64,000 nt of DNA from Bordetella petrii (GTDB lineage Bacteria > Pseudomonadota > Gammaproteobacteria > Burkholderiales > Burkholderiaceae_B), in the NCBI RefSeq assembly GCF_020991325.1, contig NZ_JAJMLX010000001.1, positions 1 to 64,000 on the forward strand, given 5' to 3'. Below, in pieces: positions 12,275 through 22,198 of this stretch (its first letter is position 1; each line of letters begins with the position of its first letter). The notes beneath the pieces were generated by a model. It saw only the letters and a list, made by a program, of their open reading frames with translations, did not search any database and was not told the origin of the DNA. The position numbers and the translations under genes are program-made.

Positions 12275-12749
12275 CGCGCTGTTGGCCGACAGGCTGATCC
12301 GCCTGACCGAAGCCGGCCTTCCCCTGGTGGCCGACCCCTGGGCCTGGGTGGGCGACCAGCTCGGCCTGAGCCCGGGCGCCGCCCTGGCCTTGTTGCAACG
12401 CCTGCAGAGCCAAGGCGTTATCCGCCGCGTGGCGGCCGTGCCCAATCATTATCGGCTAGGCTATCAGCACAACGGCATGACGGTATGGGATGTCGATGAC
12501 GACAAGATCGATGCGCTCGGCCCGCTGGTGGGCGCGCTGCCGTTCGTCAGCCATTGCTACCGCCGGCCCCGCAGGCGGCGCTGGCGCTACAACCTGTTTG
12601 CCATGATCCACGGCCGCCACGCCGAAGAAATCGAACGCTACCGCGCACAGATTCGCCTTGTACTGGGACGTTGGTCGTTGGCCGACGACATGCTCATCAG
12701 CACGCGCATCCTGAAGAAAACCGGCCTGCGCTTGCCGCCATCCCGGTAA
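12249..12749 (+). CDS. nirH: NirH, siroheme decarboxylase subunit
   Basis: The 166-residue protein is a NirL paralogue with IRRVAAVPNHYRLGYQHNGM and CYRRPRRRRWRYNLFAMIHG, and completes the NirDLGH set. It is the last of the four and is followed by the only sizeable gap (118 bases) in the heme d1 block, which carries a possible DNR box and a hairpin before nirJ. Confidence 0.87.
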   Translation: MSDSISPSDALLADRLIRLTEAGLPLVADPWAWVGDQLGLSPGAALALLQRLQSQGVIRRVAAVPNHYRLGYQHNGMTVWDVDDDKIDALGPLVGALPFVSHCYRRPRRRRWRYNLFAMIHGRHAEEIERYRAQIRLVLGRWSLADDMLISTRILKKTGLRLPPSR

Positions 12750-12771
12750 CACTGCGCTTCATCAAATCTTA

Positions 12772-12785
12772 TTGTTTGCCGTCAA
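12772..12785 (+). promoter_or_regulatory. Possible DNR/FNR-type box upstream of nirJ
   Basis: TTGTTTGCCGTCAA matches eight of the ten defined consensus positions. It lies 83 bases before nirJ in the largest gap of the nir run. It is weaker than the other boxes, and an internal promoter is only a suggestion. Confidence 0.4.
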
Positions 12786-12825
12786 GGCGTGCGCGGCCAG
12801 CCTCGGGAATGCTGGCGGTCATGCT

Positions 12826-12849
12826 CCCGCCGGGCCGATTGCCGGCGGG
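12826..12849 (+). other. Perfect inverted repeat before nirJ
   Basis: CCCGCCGG and CCGGCGGG pair perfectly around an eight-base loop and end 18 bases before the nirJ start. No T-run follows, so it may be an mRNA processing or protection structure, or a partial terminator, between nirH and nirJ. Confidence 0.45.
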
Positions 12850-12867
12850 TTACGCCGAGAGAACCCC

Positions 12868-14106
12868 ATGTTGAGAATCAGCCATTACCTGCGCGCCCTG
12901 GTCCAATCGGATAGCGCACCAGTTCCCAGGGCCCGCGGCACTTCAAGTCAGCGCCCGCCCGTGGTGATCTGGAACCTGCTGCGGCGCTGCAACCTCACCT
13001 GCAAGCATTGCTATGCCACCTCGGCCGACAGCACCTTCCGCGACGAACTCAGCACTACCGAAGCCTTGCGCGTCATCGACGACCTGCACGCCGCCGGTGT
13101 ACGCGTACTGATCCTGTCGGGCGGCGAACCGCTGCTGCGGCCCGACATCTTCCAACTGGCGGGCTACGCGCGGCAACAAGGCTTCTACGTCGCGCTTTCC
13201 ACCAACGGCACCCTCATTACCGAACACAATATCGACCACATCGCCGCCGCCGAATTCGATTATGTGGGCATCAGTATCGACGGCATGCGGGAAGTGCACG
13301 ATACCTGGCGCCAGAAACCGGGCAGCTACGCGGCTGCGCTGCACGCGGTCGACCTGTGCCAACGGCAGGGCATCCGCGTGGGGTTGCGCACCACGCTCAC
13401 GCAGCAGAATGCCTCGCAGCTGCCGGCCATTCTGGCCTTGATGCGTCATCACGGGGTGCAGAAGTTCTACCTTTCCCACCTGAACTACAGCGGCCGCGGC
13501 AAGCGCAGCAGCAGGTTCGATGCGCACCACTCCATGACGCGTGATGCCGTGCTTCAGCTGTTCGAGCGCGCCTGGGCCGATATCGGCGCCGGGCTGGACA
13601 CCGATTTCGTCACGGGCAACAACGATGCCGACGCCATTCTGCTGCTGCAATGGGTGCGCCGCCACATGCCGCAGCATGGAAAAAAGCTCGAATACCTGTT
13701 GCGCGACTGGGGCGGAAATTCGTCGGGCGACGGCATCGCCAATGTCGACAACACAGGCGACGTGCATCCCGACACCTATTGGTGGCAGCACCAGGTCGGA
13801 AATGTGCGACGCCAGGCATTTCGCGACATCTGGTTCGACCAGCCCCAACCCTTGCTGGCGCAATTGCGCCACCACCCTCGAGCCATTGGCGGGCGCTGCG
13901 CCTCCTGTCGGTGGCTGTCCATCTGCAACGGCAACACGCGCACACGCGCCTGGGCACGGGGCGATCTTTGGGGCGAAGATCCAGGCTGCTATCTGACTGA
14001 CGAAGAAATCAGCCGGCCGCCGCGGCAGTTCTCTACCCCCGCGCTGCCCCTGCGCAGCCTCCCCGAAGCAGGAGCCGAATGCTCCCCCGACCATGAACCT
14101 GCCTGA
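12868..14106 (+). CDS. nirJ: NirJ, radical SAM heme d1 biosynthesis enzyme
   Basis: NirJ removes the two propionate side chains of didecarboxysiroheme during heme d1 assembly, using radical SAM chemistry. The 412 residues hold the SAM-cluster motif CNLTCKHC (Cys41, Cys45, Cys48), a GGEP motif (SGGEPLLRPD), and a C-terminal SPASM-like cysteine set (CASCRWLSIC ... DPGCY) for an auxiliary iron-sulfur cluster. The frame is open back to 12,772, but the ATG at 12,868 gives the family start (MLRISHYLR). It overlaps nirE by 14 bases. Confidence 0.95.
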   Translation: MLRISHYLRALVQSDSAPVPRARGTSSQRPPVVIWNLLRRCNLTCKHCYATSADSTFRDELSTTEALRVIDDLHAAGVRVLILSGGEPLLRPDIFQLAGYARQQGFYVALSTNGTLITEHNIDHIAAAEFDYVGISIDGMREVHDTWRQKPGSYAAALHAVDLCQRQGIRVGLRTTLTQQNASQLPAILALMRHHGVQKFYLSHLNYSGRGKRSSRFDAHHSMTRDAVLQLFERAWADIGAGLDTDFVTGNNDADAILLLQWVRRHMPQHGKKLEYLLRDWGGNSSGDGIANVDNTGDVHPDTYWWQHQVGNVRRQAFRDIWFDQPQPLLAQLRHHPRAIGGRCASCRWLSICNGNTRTRAWARGDLWGEDPGCYLTDEEISRPPRQFSTPALPLRSLPEAGAECSPDHEPA

Positions 14107-14965
14107 TCACTCTCTAAACCAACCCATCACACTGCCCGCCAGGCTGCGGCGCCTTTTCCGGCCAGGCGAAGTCGCCCTGATCGGCGCGGGGCCGGGCGAC
14201 CCCGGCCTGCTTACCGTGGCAGCCTGGAGCCTGTTGCTGCAAGCCGACGCGTTGGTCTACGACAGGCTCGTCAGCCCGTCTCTACTGGACCTTCTCCCCA
14301 CTGCGTGCCGCCAGTATTACGTTGGCAAGTCCAGCGGACGCCACAGCCTGCCGCAGGACGAAATCAATCAGCTGCTATTACTGCTGGCCCGGCAAGGCAT
14401 GCGCGTGGCCCGCCTGAAAGGTGGCGACCCGTTCATTTTCGGGCGCGGCGGCGAAGAGCTCGAGTTCCTGCTTCACCATGGTGTCGACTGCCAGGTGGCG
14501 CCGGGCATCACGGCGGCGTCCGGCTGCACCGCCTACGCCGGCATCCCCCTCACCCACCGCGACCTGGCTCACTCATGCCGGTTCATTACCGGTCATCTGC
14601 AGCACAATGGCGCGCTCGACCTGCCTTGGCACACCATGGCCGACCCCGGCTGTACCCTGGTGTTCTACATGGGGCAGGCCAGCCTGGAGGAAATATCCAG
14701 CAACCTGATATCTGCCGGACTGCCCCCCGACACCCCGGCCATGCTGGTGGGCAACGGCACGCGACACGACCAATACATTGTCCGATCAACACTTTCCGGT
14801 CTGGAAGGCCTGGTCCGCCAGCACCATCAGGGCGTCCCCACGCTGATCGTCATCGGCAGGGTGGTCGGCCTGCTGGACGACCGCGTAGCCGAGCATCCCG
14901 CCAGGTTCCACGCCGGCCGCATACCCATGGCCGAGCCTGCGCCCCGGGAGCAATTATGCGGCTGA
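14093..14965 (+). CDS. nirE: NirE, uroporphyrinogen-III C-methyltransferase
   Basis: NirE uses two SAM molecules to turn uroporphyrinogen III into precorrin-2, the first committed step toward siroheme and heme d1. The 290 residues show the SUMT signatures VALIGAGPGDPGLLT near the start, VARLKGGDPFIFGRG, and VAPGITAASGCTAYAGIPLTHR. It lacks the other CysG domains, as expected for a dedicated NirE. It overlaps nirJ by 14 and nirN by 10 bases. Confidence 0.95.
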   Translation: MNLPDHSLNQPITLPARLRRLFRPGEVALIGAGPGDPGLLTVAAWSLLLQADALVYDRLVSPSLLDLLPTACRQYYVGKSSGRHSLPQDEINQLLLLLARQGMRVARLKGGDPFIFGRGGEELEFLLHHGVDCQVAPGITAASGCTAYAGIPLTHRDLAHSCRFITGHLQHNGALDLPWHTMADPGCTLVFYMGQASLEEISSNLISAGLPPDTPAMLVGNGTRHDQYIVRSTLSGLEGLVRQHHQGVPTLIVIGRVVGLLDDRVAEHPARFHAGRIPMAEPAPREQLCG

Positions 14966-16440
14966 CGGCCTGGTGGTGCGCTCTGGCCCTGTTGCTGTCC
15001 GCCGGGGCCTCCGCCGCGAACTCCACGCAGCAGCTGTACGAACAGCATTGCCAAAGCTGCCATGGTGCAGGCCGCCTGGGTGGAACCGGCCCTGCCCTGT
15101 TGCCGGAAAGCCTGGCCCGCATCAAGCGCGCGGAGGTCCGTGAAGCCATCAGCCAGGGCCGCCCCGCCACCCAGATGGCGGGCTTTTCCGGCACACTGGA
15201 CGAACCACAGATCGACGCGCTGCTCGATTTCCTGTATCAGCCACCAACCGTTCCACCAACATGGGCCGAAGACGACATCCGCGCCAGTCACCGGCAACTG
15301 GCGAACCTGACCCGCTTGCCGGCCACCCCCCAGCACGGCGCCGATCCGCTCAACCTGTTCGTGGTGGTCGAGGCGGGCAATCATCACGTCGTCATCCTGG
15401 ACGGTGACAGGTTCACCCAGCTGGCACGCTTTCCCTCGCATTTCGCCCTGCATGGCGGGCCGAAGTTCTCGCCCGACGGGCGGTTCGTATACTTTGCATC
15501 GCGCGATGGCTGGGTAAGCCTTTACGACCTGCACAACCTGACCATGGTGGCCGAGATCCGCGCGGGCCTGAACACCCGCAACCTCGCGGTCAGCGGCGAT
15601 GGCCGGTGGGTCATGGTGGGCAACTACTTGCCCGGTGGGCTGGTGCTGCTGAACGCGCGCGACCTTACGCTGGTGGGCACCATCCGCACGCCCAGGGCAC
15701 AGGGGTCGCCTTCGCGCGTCAGCGCAGTCTATACCGCGCCATCCCGCCACAGCTTCATCGTGGCGTTGAAAGACGTACCCGAAGTCTGGGAATTTTCCTA
15801 CCAAGGCCAGCCCGATTTCGTACCCCGGGTCATCCCGGCCACCGACCTGCTCGACGATTTCTCCTTCACGCCAGACCACCGCTATTTGCTGGCCACATCC
15901 CGCAAGGCGCAGGGCGGCCAGGTCATCGATCTGGACCAGGGTGTGTCTATCCGTGATATTGCCCTGCCGGGCATGCCGCACCTGGGGTCAGGTATTTACT
16001 GGAAACGCGGACGCCATTGGGTATTCGCTACACCCAACATCAGCCAGGGGTTGATATCCGTGCTGGACGTGCACACTTGGCGCCCCATCAAAGAAATCGC
16101 CACCGAAGGCCCGGGGTTCTTCATGCGCAGCCATCGGCATTCCCGCTATGCCTGGACAGATGTGTTCTTCGGGCCGAACAACGACGCCGTACACCTGATC
16201 GACAAGCAGACACTGGAAATTGCCCATACGCTGCGCCCCATGCCAGGCAAGAACGCGGCCCATGTCGAGTTCACGCGCGACGGCCGACACCTGCTGCTGA
16301 GCGTCTGGGACACCGACGGCGCGCTGATCGTCTACGACAGCAACACGCTGCAAGAGATCAAGCGCATTCCCATGAACAAGCCCTCAGGCAAGTACAACGT
16401 GGGCAACAAGATCGAGTACGCCGAGGGTACCTCGCACTGA
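14956..16440 (+). CDS. nirN: NirN, dihydro-heme d1 dehydrogenase
   Basis: NirN is a periplasmic NirS-like cytochrome that catalyses the last step of heme d1 formation and can hand the cofactor to NirS. The 494 residues have a signal peptide (about 1-20), a cytochrome c domain with CQSCH (32-36), and a d1-type propeller ending in KPSGKYNVGNKIEY, similar to the NirS tail. The long frame upstream overlaps nirE and is not coding. ccmA follows after nine bases. Confidence 0.94.
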   Translation: MRLTAWWCALALLLSAGASAANSTQQLYEQHCQSCHGAGRLGGTGPALLPESLARIKRAEVREAISQGRPATQMAGFSGTLDEPQIDALLDFLYQPPTVPPTWAEDDIRASHRQLANLTRLPATPQHGADPLNLFVVVEAGNHHVVILDGDRFTQLARFPSHFALHGGPKFSPDGRFVYFASRDGWVSLYDLHNLTMVAEIRAGLNTRNLAVSGDGRWVMVGNYLPGGLVLLNARDLTLVGTIRTPRAQGSPSRVSAVYTAPSRHSFIVALKDVPEVWEFSYQGQPDFVPRVIPATDLLDDFSFTPDHRYLLATSRKAQGGQVIDLDQGVSIRDIALPGMPHLGSGIYWKRGRHWVFATPNISQGLISVLDVHTWRPIKEIATEGPGFFMRSHRHSRYAWTDVFFGPNNDAVHLIDKQTLEIAHTLRPMPGKNAAHVEFTRDGRHLLLSVWDTDGALIVYDSNTLQEIKRIPMNKPSGKYNVGNKIEYAEGTSH

Positions 16441-16449
16441 TCCGGCACC

Positions 16450-17115
16450 ATGACTGACACTTCCTGCGCGCTGCTGGCGCATGGCTTCCCAGCCCCGCCG
16501 CTGCTGCGGACGGTGGCGCTGGGGTGCGAGCGCGACGAACGCACACTGTTCCGCCAGTTGTATTTTTCGTTGGGCGCCGGCGGCATGCTGCATGTCAAGG
16601 GGCCCAATGGTTGCGGCAAGACCAGCCTGCTGCGCCTGCTGGCGGGGTTGGCGCAACCCACGCAGGGGCGCGTCGAGCGGTATCCCCCGCCCTCGCCCGG
16701 CGCATCCCGGCCTCCCCTATGGATAGGCCATGCGCCCGGCATCAAAAACCTGCTGACTCCCTTCGAGAACCTGTCCTGGCTGGGTACCCTGCACACGCCG
16801 GTATCCGACGCCTGCGTGCGGCGGGCGCTGGCGGCGGTTGGCCTGCGCGGCACCGAAGATGTGCCCTGCCATGCACTGTCGGCCGGCCAGCAGCGGCGGG
16901 TGGCGCTGGCCCGCCTGCACCTGCCGGGCACGCCCCTGTTGTGGATACTGGACGAACCCTATACGGCACTGGACCAGCAGGGCATCAACGATCTGGAACA
17001 CCATCTGGCCCGCCATTGCGCGCACGGGGGGGCCGTGGTGCTAACGAGCCATCACAAGATACTGCTCCGTGCATCAGAGTATCGCGAACTTGATCTGGGA
17101 CAGTGCTTGCCATGA
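16450..17115 (+). CDS. ccmA: CcmA, heme exporter ATP-binding subunit
   Basis: CcmA is the ATPase of the CcmABCD complex, which releases heme-loaded CcmE for System I cytochrome c maturation. The 221 residues show Walker A ([14 protein letters not shown]), the ABC signature ([14 protein letters not shown]) and Walker B ([13 protein letters not shown]). It begins nine bases after nirN, tying the maturation genes to the nir transcript, and overlaps ccmB by four bases. Confidence 0.95.
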   Translation: MTDTSCALLAHGFPAPPLLRTVALGCERDERTLFRQLYFSLGAGGMLHVKGPNGCGKTSLLRLLAGLAQPTQGRVERYPPPSPGASRPPLWIGHAPGIKNLLTPFENLSWLGTLHTPVSDACVRRALAAVGLRGTEDVPCHALSAGQQRRVALARLHLPGTPLLWILDEPYTALDQQGINDLEHHLARHCAHGGAVVLTSHHKILLRASEYRELDLGQCLP

Positions 17116-17783
17116 TCAAGGTGCTTATCCTGTTGCTCATTCGTGAGTTGAAATTGCTATGCCGCCGTCCTGCGGAACTTGCCACCCCCCTGCTGTTCTT
17201 CTGCCTGGTCATTGCCTTGTTTCCGCTGGCTGTGGGCCCGCAGTCGCAATTGCTGCAAAGCGTCGCGCCGGGCCTGGTCTGGGTGGCAGCCCTGCTGGCG
17301 GTGCTGCTCTCCCTCGACGGCCTGTTCCGCAGCGACCTGGAAGATGGGTCCCTGGAACAATGGCTGCTTTCCCCCCACCCCCTTGCAGTGCTGGCCTTGG
17401 CCAAAGTGCTGGCACACTGGGCATGCAGCGGGCTGGCGCTAGTTGCCATGGCACCCGTGCTGGCGCTGGTGCTGGGCCTGCCGGCGCATTGCGTTCCGGT
17501 ACTGATGCTGTCGCTGCTGTTGGGCACCCCGGTGCTGAGCCTGCTGGGCGCGGTAGGCGCTTCGCTGACTGTCGGCCTGCGGCGCAGCGGCCTGTTGCTG
17601 GCCCTGCTGATCCTGCCGCTGTACATCCCTGTGCTCATACTGGGCGGCGGCGCCGTGCAGGCCGCCCAGCAAGGCTTGCCCGCCGCTGCTCATTTGCTGT
17701 GGCTGGCGTCGCTGGCGGTGCTGGCGCTTACGCTGGCCCCATTTTCCATCGCGGCAGGGGTATCCCTCAGTGTGGGCGACTGA
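17112..17783 (+). CDS. ccmB: CcmB, heme exporter membrane subunit
   Basis: This 223-residue integral membrane protein with six predicted helices is the permease partner of CcmA. The [17 protein letters not shown] cytoplasmic loop is the CcmB signature. I use the ATG at 17,112, which overlaps the ccmA stop; an in-frame GTG three codons upstream is possible. Confidence 0.94.
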   Translation: MIKVLILLLIRELKLLCRRPAELATPLLFFCLVIALFPLAVGPQSQLLQSVAPGLVWVAALLAVLLSLDGLFRSDLEDGSLEQWLLSPHPLAVLALAKVLAHWACSGLALVAMAPVLALVLGLPAHCVPVLMLSLLLGTPVLSLLGAVGASLTVGLRRSGLLLALLILPLYIPVLILGGGAVQAAQQGLPAAAHLLWLASLAVLALTLAPFSIAAGVSLSVGD

Positions 17784-17820
17784 CTACCGGTGCCCCCTTG
17801 GCCCCAGGCGAGCGTACGGC

Positions 17821-18576
17821 ATGAACTGGACCCGGCTGCACCGATGGGCATCCCCCAGGTGGTTCTATGAAATGAGCGGCCGCTGCCTGCCCTGGCTGGC
17901 AGCGGCCAGCTTGTTGCTCATCGCCGCGGGCCTGGGCTGGGGCCTGGCGTTCGCGCCGGCCGATTACCAGCAAGGCCACAGCTTCCGCATCATTTACGTT
18001 CACGTGCCGGCGGCCATGCTGGCCCAGTCCATCTACATCATGCTGGCCGTGGCGGGCGCCATTGGCCTGGTCTGGAAAATAAAGCTGGCCGACGTAGCCC
18101 TGCAGCAGGCCGCGCCCATCGGGGCCTGGATGACGCTTATCGCGCTGGTCTCCGGCGCGCTGTGGGGCAAGCCCACCTGGGGCACGTACTGGATATGGGA
18201 CGCACGCCTGACATCCATGCTTATCCTGCTGTTCCTGTACCTGGGCATCATCGCGCTGGGCCAGGCCATTGCGCGGCGCCAGGCAGCGGCCAAGGCCTGC
18301 GCGGTGCTGGCCATCGTGGGAGTGGTGAACATTCCCATCATCAAATACTCGGTCGACTGGTGGAACACGCTACACCAGCCCGCCACCTTCTCCCTGGCCC
18401 AGAAGCCGGCCATGCCTGCGCAAATGTGGCTGCCCCTGCTGCTGGCGGCGGCAGGTTTCTACGCCTTCTTCGGCGCCGTGCTGCTTGCGCGCATGCGGCT
18501 GGAAGTACTGAAGCGGGAAGCCGCCACTCGCTGGGCCAGCAACGAAATCGCCAGGCTGCTCAAGATCCCCTCATGA
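17821..18576 (+). CDS. ccmC: CcmC, heme delivery protein
   Basis: CcmC loads heme onto CcmE at the periplasmic face of the membrane. The 251 residues form six helices with the WWD-type tryptophan motif ([13 protein letters not shown], about residues 120-132). Histidines flank it (in IYVHVPAAM and WWNTLHQPA) and act as heme ligands in this family. I chose the ATG at 17,821, not the GTG-type start 51 bases upstream. It overlaps ccmD by four bases. Confidence 0.95.
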   Translation: MNWTRLHRWASPRWFYEMSGRCLPWLAAASLLLIAAGLGWGLAFAPADYQQGHSFRIIYVHVPAAMLAQSIYIMLAVAGAIGLVWKIKLADVALQQAAPIGAWMTLIALVSGALWGKPTWGTYWIWDARLTSMLILLFLYLGIIALGQAIARRQAAAKACAVLAIVGVVNIPIIKYSVDWWNTLHQPATFSLAQKPAMPAQMWLPLLLAAAGFYAFFGAVLLARMRLEVLKREAATRWASNEIARLLKIPS

Positions 18577-18752
18577 ACCGCTTTTCCTCGTTTGCCGAAT
18601 TCCTGGCCATGGGCAGCCATGGTGTCTATGTCTGGACCGCCTACGCATTCAGCCTGGCGCTGCTGTGCTGGATGGCTCTGGCGCCGCTGCTGGCCCGCCG
18701 CCTGTGCCTGAAGGCGATGGCGCGCCGTACGGGCCGCCAGGTGCGGCCATGA
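18573..18752 (+). CDS. ccmD: CcmD, small heme exporter protein
   Basis: CcmD is a small single-helix membrane protein that holds CcmC, CcmE and CcmAB together. The 59 residues begin with the typical [21 protein letters not shown] and end in a basic tail. It overlaps both neighbours by four bases (ATGA). Confidence 0.9.
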   Translation: MNRFSSFAEFLAMGSHGVYVWTAYAFSLALLCWMALAPLLARRLCLKAMARRTGRQVRP

Positions 18753-19213
18753 CCCCGCAGCGCAAGAAGCGCCTGGCCGTGGTCCTGGCCCTGGCCTGCG
18801 GCGCCAGCCTGGCCGCGGCGCTGGCATTGGCCGCCCTGCGGCAGAACATCAACCTTTTCTACACGCCCAGCCAGATCGCCGCTGGCGAGGCACCCGCGCA
18901 CACGCGTATCCGCGCGGGAGGCTTGGTACAAGAAGGTTCGCTGCAGCGTTCTCCAGACAGCCTGGTCGTGCAGTTCTCGGTTACCGATGGGGCGCGGCGC
19001 GTGGCCGTGCAGTACCGGGGCATCCTGCCCGACCTGTTCCGCGAAGGCCAGGGCATCGTCGCCCTGGGCAAGCTCGATTCCCAGGGCATATTGCAGGCCG
19101 ACGAAGTATTGGCCAAGCACGACCAGAACTACATGCCGCCGGAGGCCATGCACGCGTTGGAGCAAGCCGGCGCCTCGCCCCCGCGCACGGCTGGGCCTGG
19201 GGCCGCCCCATGA
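18749..19213 (+). CDS. ccmE: CcmE, periplasmic heme chaperone
   Basis: CcmE binds heme covalently through a histidine and passes it to CcmF/CcmH. The 154 residues have an N-terminal membrane anchor (about 9-30), a beta-barrel domain, and the heme-binding motif [12 protein letters not shown] with His124. It is a complete family member. Confidence 0.95.
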   Translation: MTPQRKKRLAVVLALACGASLAAALALAALRQNINLFYTPSQIAAGEAPAHTRIRAGGLVQEGSLQRSPDSLVVQFSVTDGARRVAVQYRGILPDLFREGQGIVALGKLDSQGILQADEVLAKHDQNYMPPEAMHALEQAGASPPRTAGPGAAP

Positions 19214-21186
19214 TTCCCGAACTGGGCCTGCTGTCGTTGATCCTGGCCTTGTGCCTGGCCATGGTGCAAGCCAGTCTGCCGCTGGCGGGCGCCCGGCACG
19301 GCAACGTTACCTGGATGCGGCTGGCCAGGCCCGCGGCCTGGGGGCAGCTGGGCTTTCTGGCCCTGGCATTCACATGCCTGGCGCACGCGTTCCTGGCCGA
19401 TGATTTCTCGGTGGCATACGTGGCGCACCACTCCAACAGCGCCCTGCCCTGGTACTACAAGCTCAGCGCCGTCTGGGGGGCGCATGAAGGCTCTCTGCTG
19501 CTGTGGGCATTGATGCTGGCGGGTTGGACGTGCGCCGTCTCGCTCGCCTCCAGGCAATTGCCCGCCCCCATGATGGCCCGCGTACTGGCAGTCATGGGCC
19601 TGGTCAGTATCGGATTCCTGCTCTTCCTGATATCCACCTCGAACCCCTTTGACCGCCTGCTGCTGGATACGCCCGCCGACGGCCGCGATCTGAATCCCCT
19701 GCTGCAAGACCTGGGCCTGATTCTGCACCCCCCCTTGCTTTATATGGGCTACGTGGGGTTCTCGGTGGTGTTTGCCTTCGCCATTGCCGCGTTGCTCGAG
19801 GGCAGGCTCGATGCCGCCTGGGCACGGTGGGCCCGGCCCTGGACGGCAGCAGCCTGGGGGTTCTTGGGCCTGGGAATTGCCTTGGGGTCGTGGTGGGCCT
19901 ACTACGAACTGGGCTGGGGCGGCTGGTGGTTCTGGGATCCGGTGGAAAACGCGTCGCTCATGCCGTGGCTGGTGGGCACCGCCCTGATGCACACGCTGGC
20001 GGCCACCGAAAAACGCGGGGTATTCAAAAGCTGGACCTTGCTGCTGGCGATCGCGGCATTCTCGCTCAGCCTGCTGGGCACGTTCCTGGTGCGCTCGGGC
20101 GTGCTCACTTCCGTGCACGCGTTTGCCACTGACCCGGCACGCGGCATATTCATCCTGTGCTTCCTGCTGCTGGTGGTGGGCGGGTCGCTGACGCTGTTCG
20201 CCTTGCGCGCACCCGGATCCGCGCCGCCCGTGCGGTTCGGCGCCTGGTCGCGCGAGGCCCTGCTGCTGGTGAACAACCTGCTGCTTTCCGTGGCTGCAGC
20301 CACCATACTGCTGGGCACGCTATACCCCTTGGTCCTGGATGCCCTGACGGGCGCCAAGCTGTCGGTGGGGCCGCCTTATTTCAATGCCCTGTTCGCTCCC
20401 TTGATGGCGCTGCTGATGGCGGCCACCGCGCTGGGCGTGGCGGCGCGCTGGAAAAACTCGCCATGGCGCTGGCTGTTGCGCATGCTGGGCCCGGTGCTGG
20501 CGGCCAGCATCACCCTGGCATTGCTGGCCGCCGCATGGCGCGGCGAACTGCGCTGGCAACAAATGGCAGTGTGGCTGCTGGCCGGCTGGATCATACTGGG
20601 CGGCCTGCGCGACATACTCGACAAAACCCGCCACCGGGGCATGGCGCAAGGGCTGGCGGCCATGGGGCGCAGCTACTGGGGCATGCATCTGGGACACCTG
20701 GGCTTCGCGCTGTGCGCGCTGGGCGCGGTGTTGACCAGCACCGGCAGCCTGGAACGCGACCTGCGCATGGCCCCCGGCGATGCGGTCGAACTGGGCGGAT
20801 ACCGCCTGGTCTTCGAAGGCACGATACCTTACCAAGGGCCCAACTTTGCGTCGGAACGCGGCACCGTCCGGATACTGCGCAATGGCCGCCCGGCCGGCAC
20901 CCTTTACCCGGAAAAGCGCTACTACCCTGTGCAGCAGGCCAGCATGACCGAAGCGGGCATCGACGCGGGCCTGACGCGCGACCTGTTCGTGGCCCTGGGC
21001 GAACCCCTGGAAGGGGGGGCGTGGGCGCTGCGGGTGCATATCAAGCCCTTCGTGCGCTGGATCTGGCTGGGCGCGTTGCTGATGGCGCTGGGGGCTTTCC
21101 TGGCCGCGTCCGACCGCCGCTATCGCACCTGGGCGAAGCTGCCATCGCGCGTGCGCCCAAGGCCGCCAGTCAAGGAACCCGCATGA
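19210..21186 (+). CDS. ccmF: CcmF, cytochrome c heme lyase subunit
   Basis: CcmF is the large membrane subunit of the System I heme lyase that attaches heme to apocytochrome. The 658 residues have many membrane helices and the tryptophan-rich motif [18 protein letters not shown]. Histidines (for example [12 protein letters not shown]) sit where heme ligands are expected. It overlaps ccmE and ccmG by four bases each. Confidence 0.96.
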   Translation: MIPELGLLSLILALCLAMVQASLPLAGARHGNVTWMRLARPAAWGQLGFLALAFTCLAHAFLADDFSVAYVAHHSNSALPWYYKLSAVWGAHEGSLLLWALMLAGWTCAVSLASRQLPAPMMARVLAVMGLVSIGFLLFLISTSNPFDRLLLDTPADGRDLNPLLQDLGLILHPPLLYMGYVGFSVVFAFAIAALLEGRLDAAWARWARPWTAAAWGFLGLGIALGSWWAYYELGWGGWWFWDPVENASLMPWLVGTALMHTLAATEKRGVFKSWTLLLAIAAFSLSLLGTFLVRSGVLTSVHAFATDPARGIFILCFLLLVVGGSLTLFALRAPGSAPPVRFGAWSREALLLVNNLLLSVAAATILLGTLYPLVLDALTGAKLSVGPPYFNALFAPLMALLMAATALGVAARWKNSPWRWLLRMLGPVLAASITLALLAAAWRGELRWQQMAVWLLAGWIILGGLRDILDKTRHRGMAQGLAAMGRSYWGMHLGHLGFALCALGAVLTSTGSLERDLRMAPGDAVELGGYRLVFEGTIPYQGPNFASERGTVRILRNGRPAGTLYPEKRYYPVQQASMTEAGIDAGLTRDLFVALGEPLEGGAWALRVHIKPFVRWIWLGALLMALGAFLAASDRRYRTWAKLPSRVRPRPPVKEPA

Positions 21187-21722
21187 GACGCTTGCTGTTG
21201 CTGTTGCCGCTGGCCTTGTTCCTGGGAATTGCCGGCTTTCTGTACCGCGGGCTGTTCCTGGACCCCGCCCGCCTGCCATCGGCCCTGGTAGGCCAGCCGT
21301 TCCCCGCTTTTGCGCTGCCGGCACTGGACGACCCGCAGCGCAACCTGACACAGCGGGACATCCTGGGCCGGCCCGCGCTGGTGAATGTATGGGCCACCTG
21401 GTGCCCCTCGTGCCGGCAGGAACATCCTGTGCTGAATCGGCTGGCGGAAAGCGGAGTGCTGATCTACGGCATCAACTACAAAGACGACCGGGCCCAGGCC
21501 CGGCACTGGTTGCGCACCTTGCATAACCCCTACCGCCTGAACATCGAAGACGCCGCCGGCACCCTGGGCCTGGACCTGGGCGTATACGGCGCCCCCGAAA
21601 CCTTCTTCATCGACGCGCGGGGCGTGATTCGCAACAAATTCGTCGGGGTCATCGACGAGGCCACCTGGCGCGACAAGCTGGCTCCCATTTACCAGCAACT
21701 GCTCAACGAGGCCGGCCCATGA
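21183..21722 (+). CDS. ccmG: CcmG (DsbE), thioredoxin-like reductant of apocytochrome c
   Basis: CcmG is a membrane-tethered periplasmic thioredoxin-fold protein that keeps CXXCH cysteines reduced before heme attachment. The 179 residues have an N-terminal anchor (about 3-21) and the active site WCPSC (73-77), then the YGAPETFFID segment with the cis-proline loop typical of DsbE. Confidence 0.95.
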   Translation: MRRLLLLLPLALFLGIAGFLYRGLFLDPARLPSALVGQPFPAFALPALDDPQRNLTQRDILGRPALVNVWATWCPSCRQEHPVLNRLAESGVLIYGINYKDDRAQARHWLRTLHNPYRLNIEDAAGTLGLDLGVYGAPETFFIDARGVIRNKFVGVIDEATWRDKLAPIYQQLLNEAGP

Positions 21723-22198
21723 AACGCGTACTGGCTGCCGCCCTGCTTTGGGCCCTGTTGGGCAGCGGCCTGGCGGCCATAGATACTTTCGAATTCTCCG
21801 ACGATGCGCAACGAGCACGATATCGCCACCTGGCCGAAACCTTGCGATGCCCGAAGTGCCAGAACCAGAACATCGCCGACTCCAACTCGCCCATCGCCAA
21901 CGACCTGCGCAACGAGGTCCATCGGTTGCTGGATGCCGGACACACTGATCAACAGATCATCGAGTTCATGGTGGCCCGCTACGGTGAATTCGTGCTTTAC
22001 CAGCCGCCACTGAACAACCGGACCCTGCTGCTGTGGTATGGCCCTCCGCTATTGTTGCTGGCGGGCGCCGCCGTACTAGCGGGCATCATCCTGCGCAGGC
22101 GCCGGGCTGGCCAGGCAAGCGGCCCGCTGTCCGCTTCCGAACAGCAGCGCCTGAGCCGATTGCTCGAAGGCACGCCGCGGCGTGAAGACGCCTCATGA
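21719..22198 (+). CDS. ccmH: CcmH, cytochrome c maturation thiol protein
   Basis: This 159-residue protein corresponds to the N-terminal domain of E. coli CcmH (CcmL type). It has a signal peptide, the motif LRCPKCQNQNIADSN with redox Cys44 and Cys47, and one membrane helix (about 104-125). It works with CcmG and CcmF to present reduced apocytochrome. The TPR half is a separate gene, ccmI, downstream. Confidence 0.94.
   Translation: MKRVLAAALLWALLGSGLAAIDTFEFSDDAQRARYRHLAETLRCPKCQNQNIADSNSPIANDLRNEVHRLLDAGHTDQQIIEFMVARYGEFVLYQPPLNNRTLLLWYGPPLLLLAGAAVLAGIILRRRRAGQASGPLSASEQQRLSRLLEGTPRREDAS

Noticed and set aside
14305-14955. Long N-terminal extension of the nirN frame
   Set aside because: It overlaps nirE entirely and reads as arginine- and proline-rich nonsense; the nirN signal peptide begins at 14,956.
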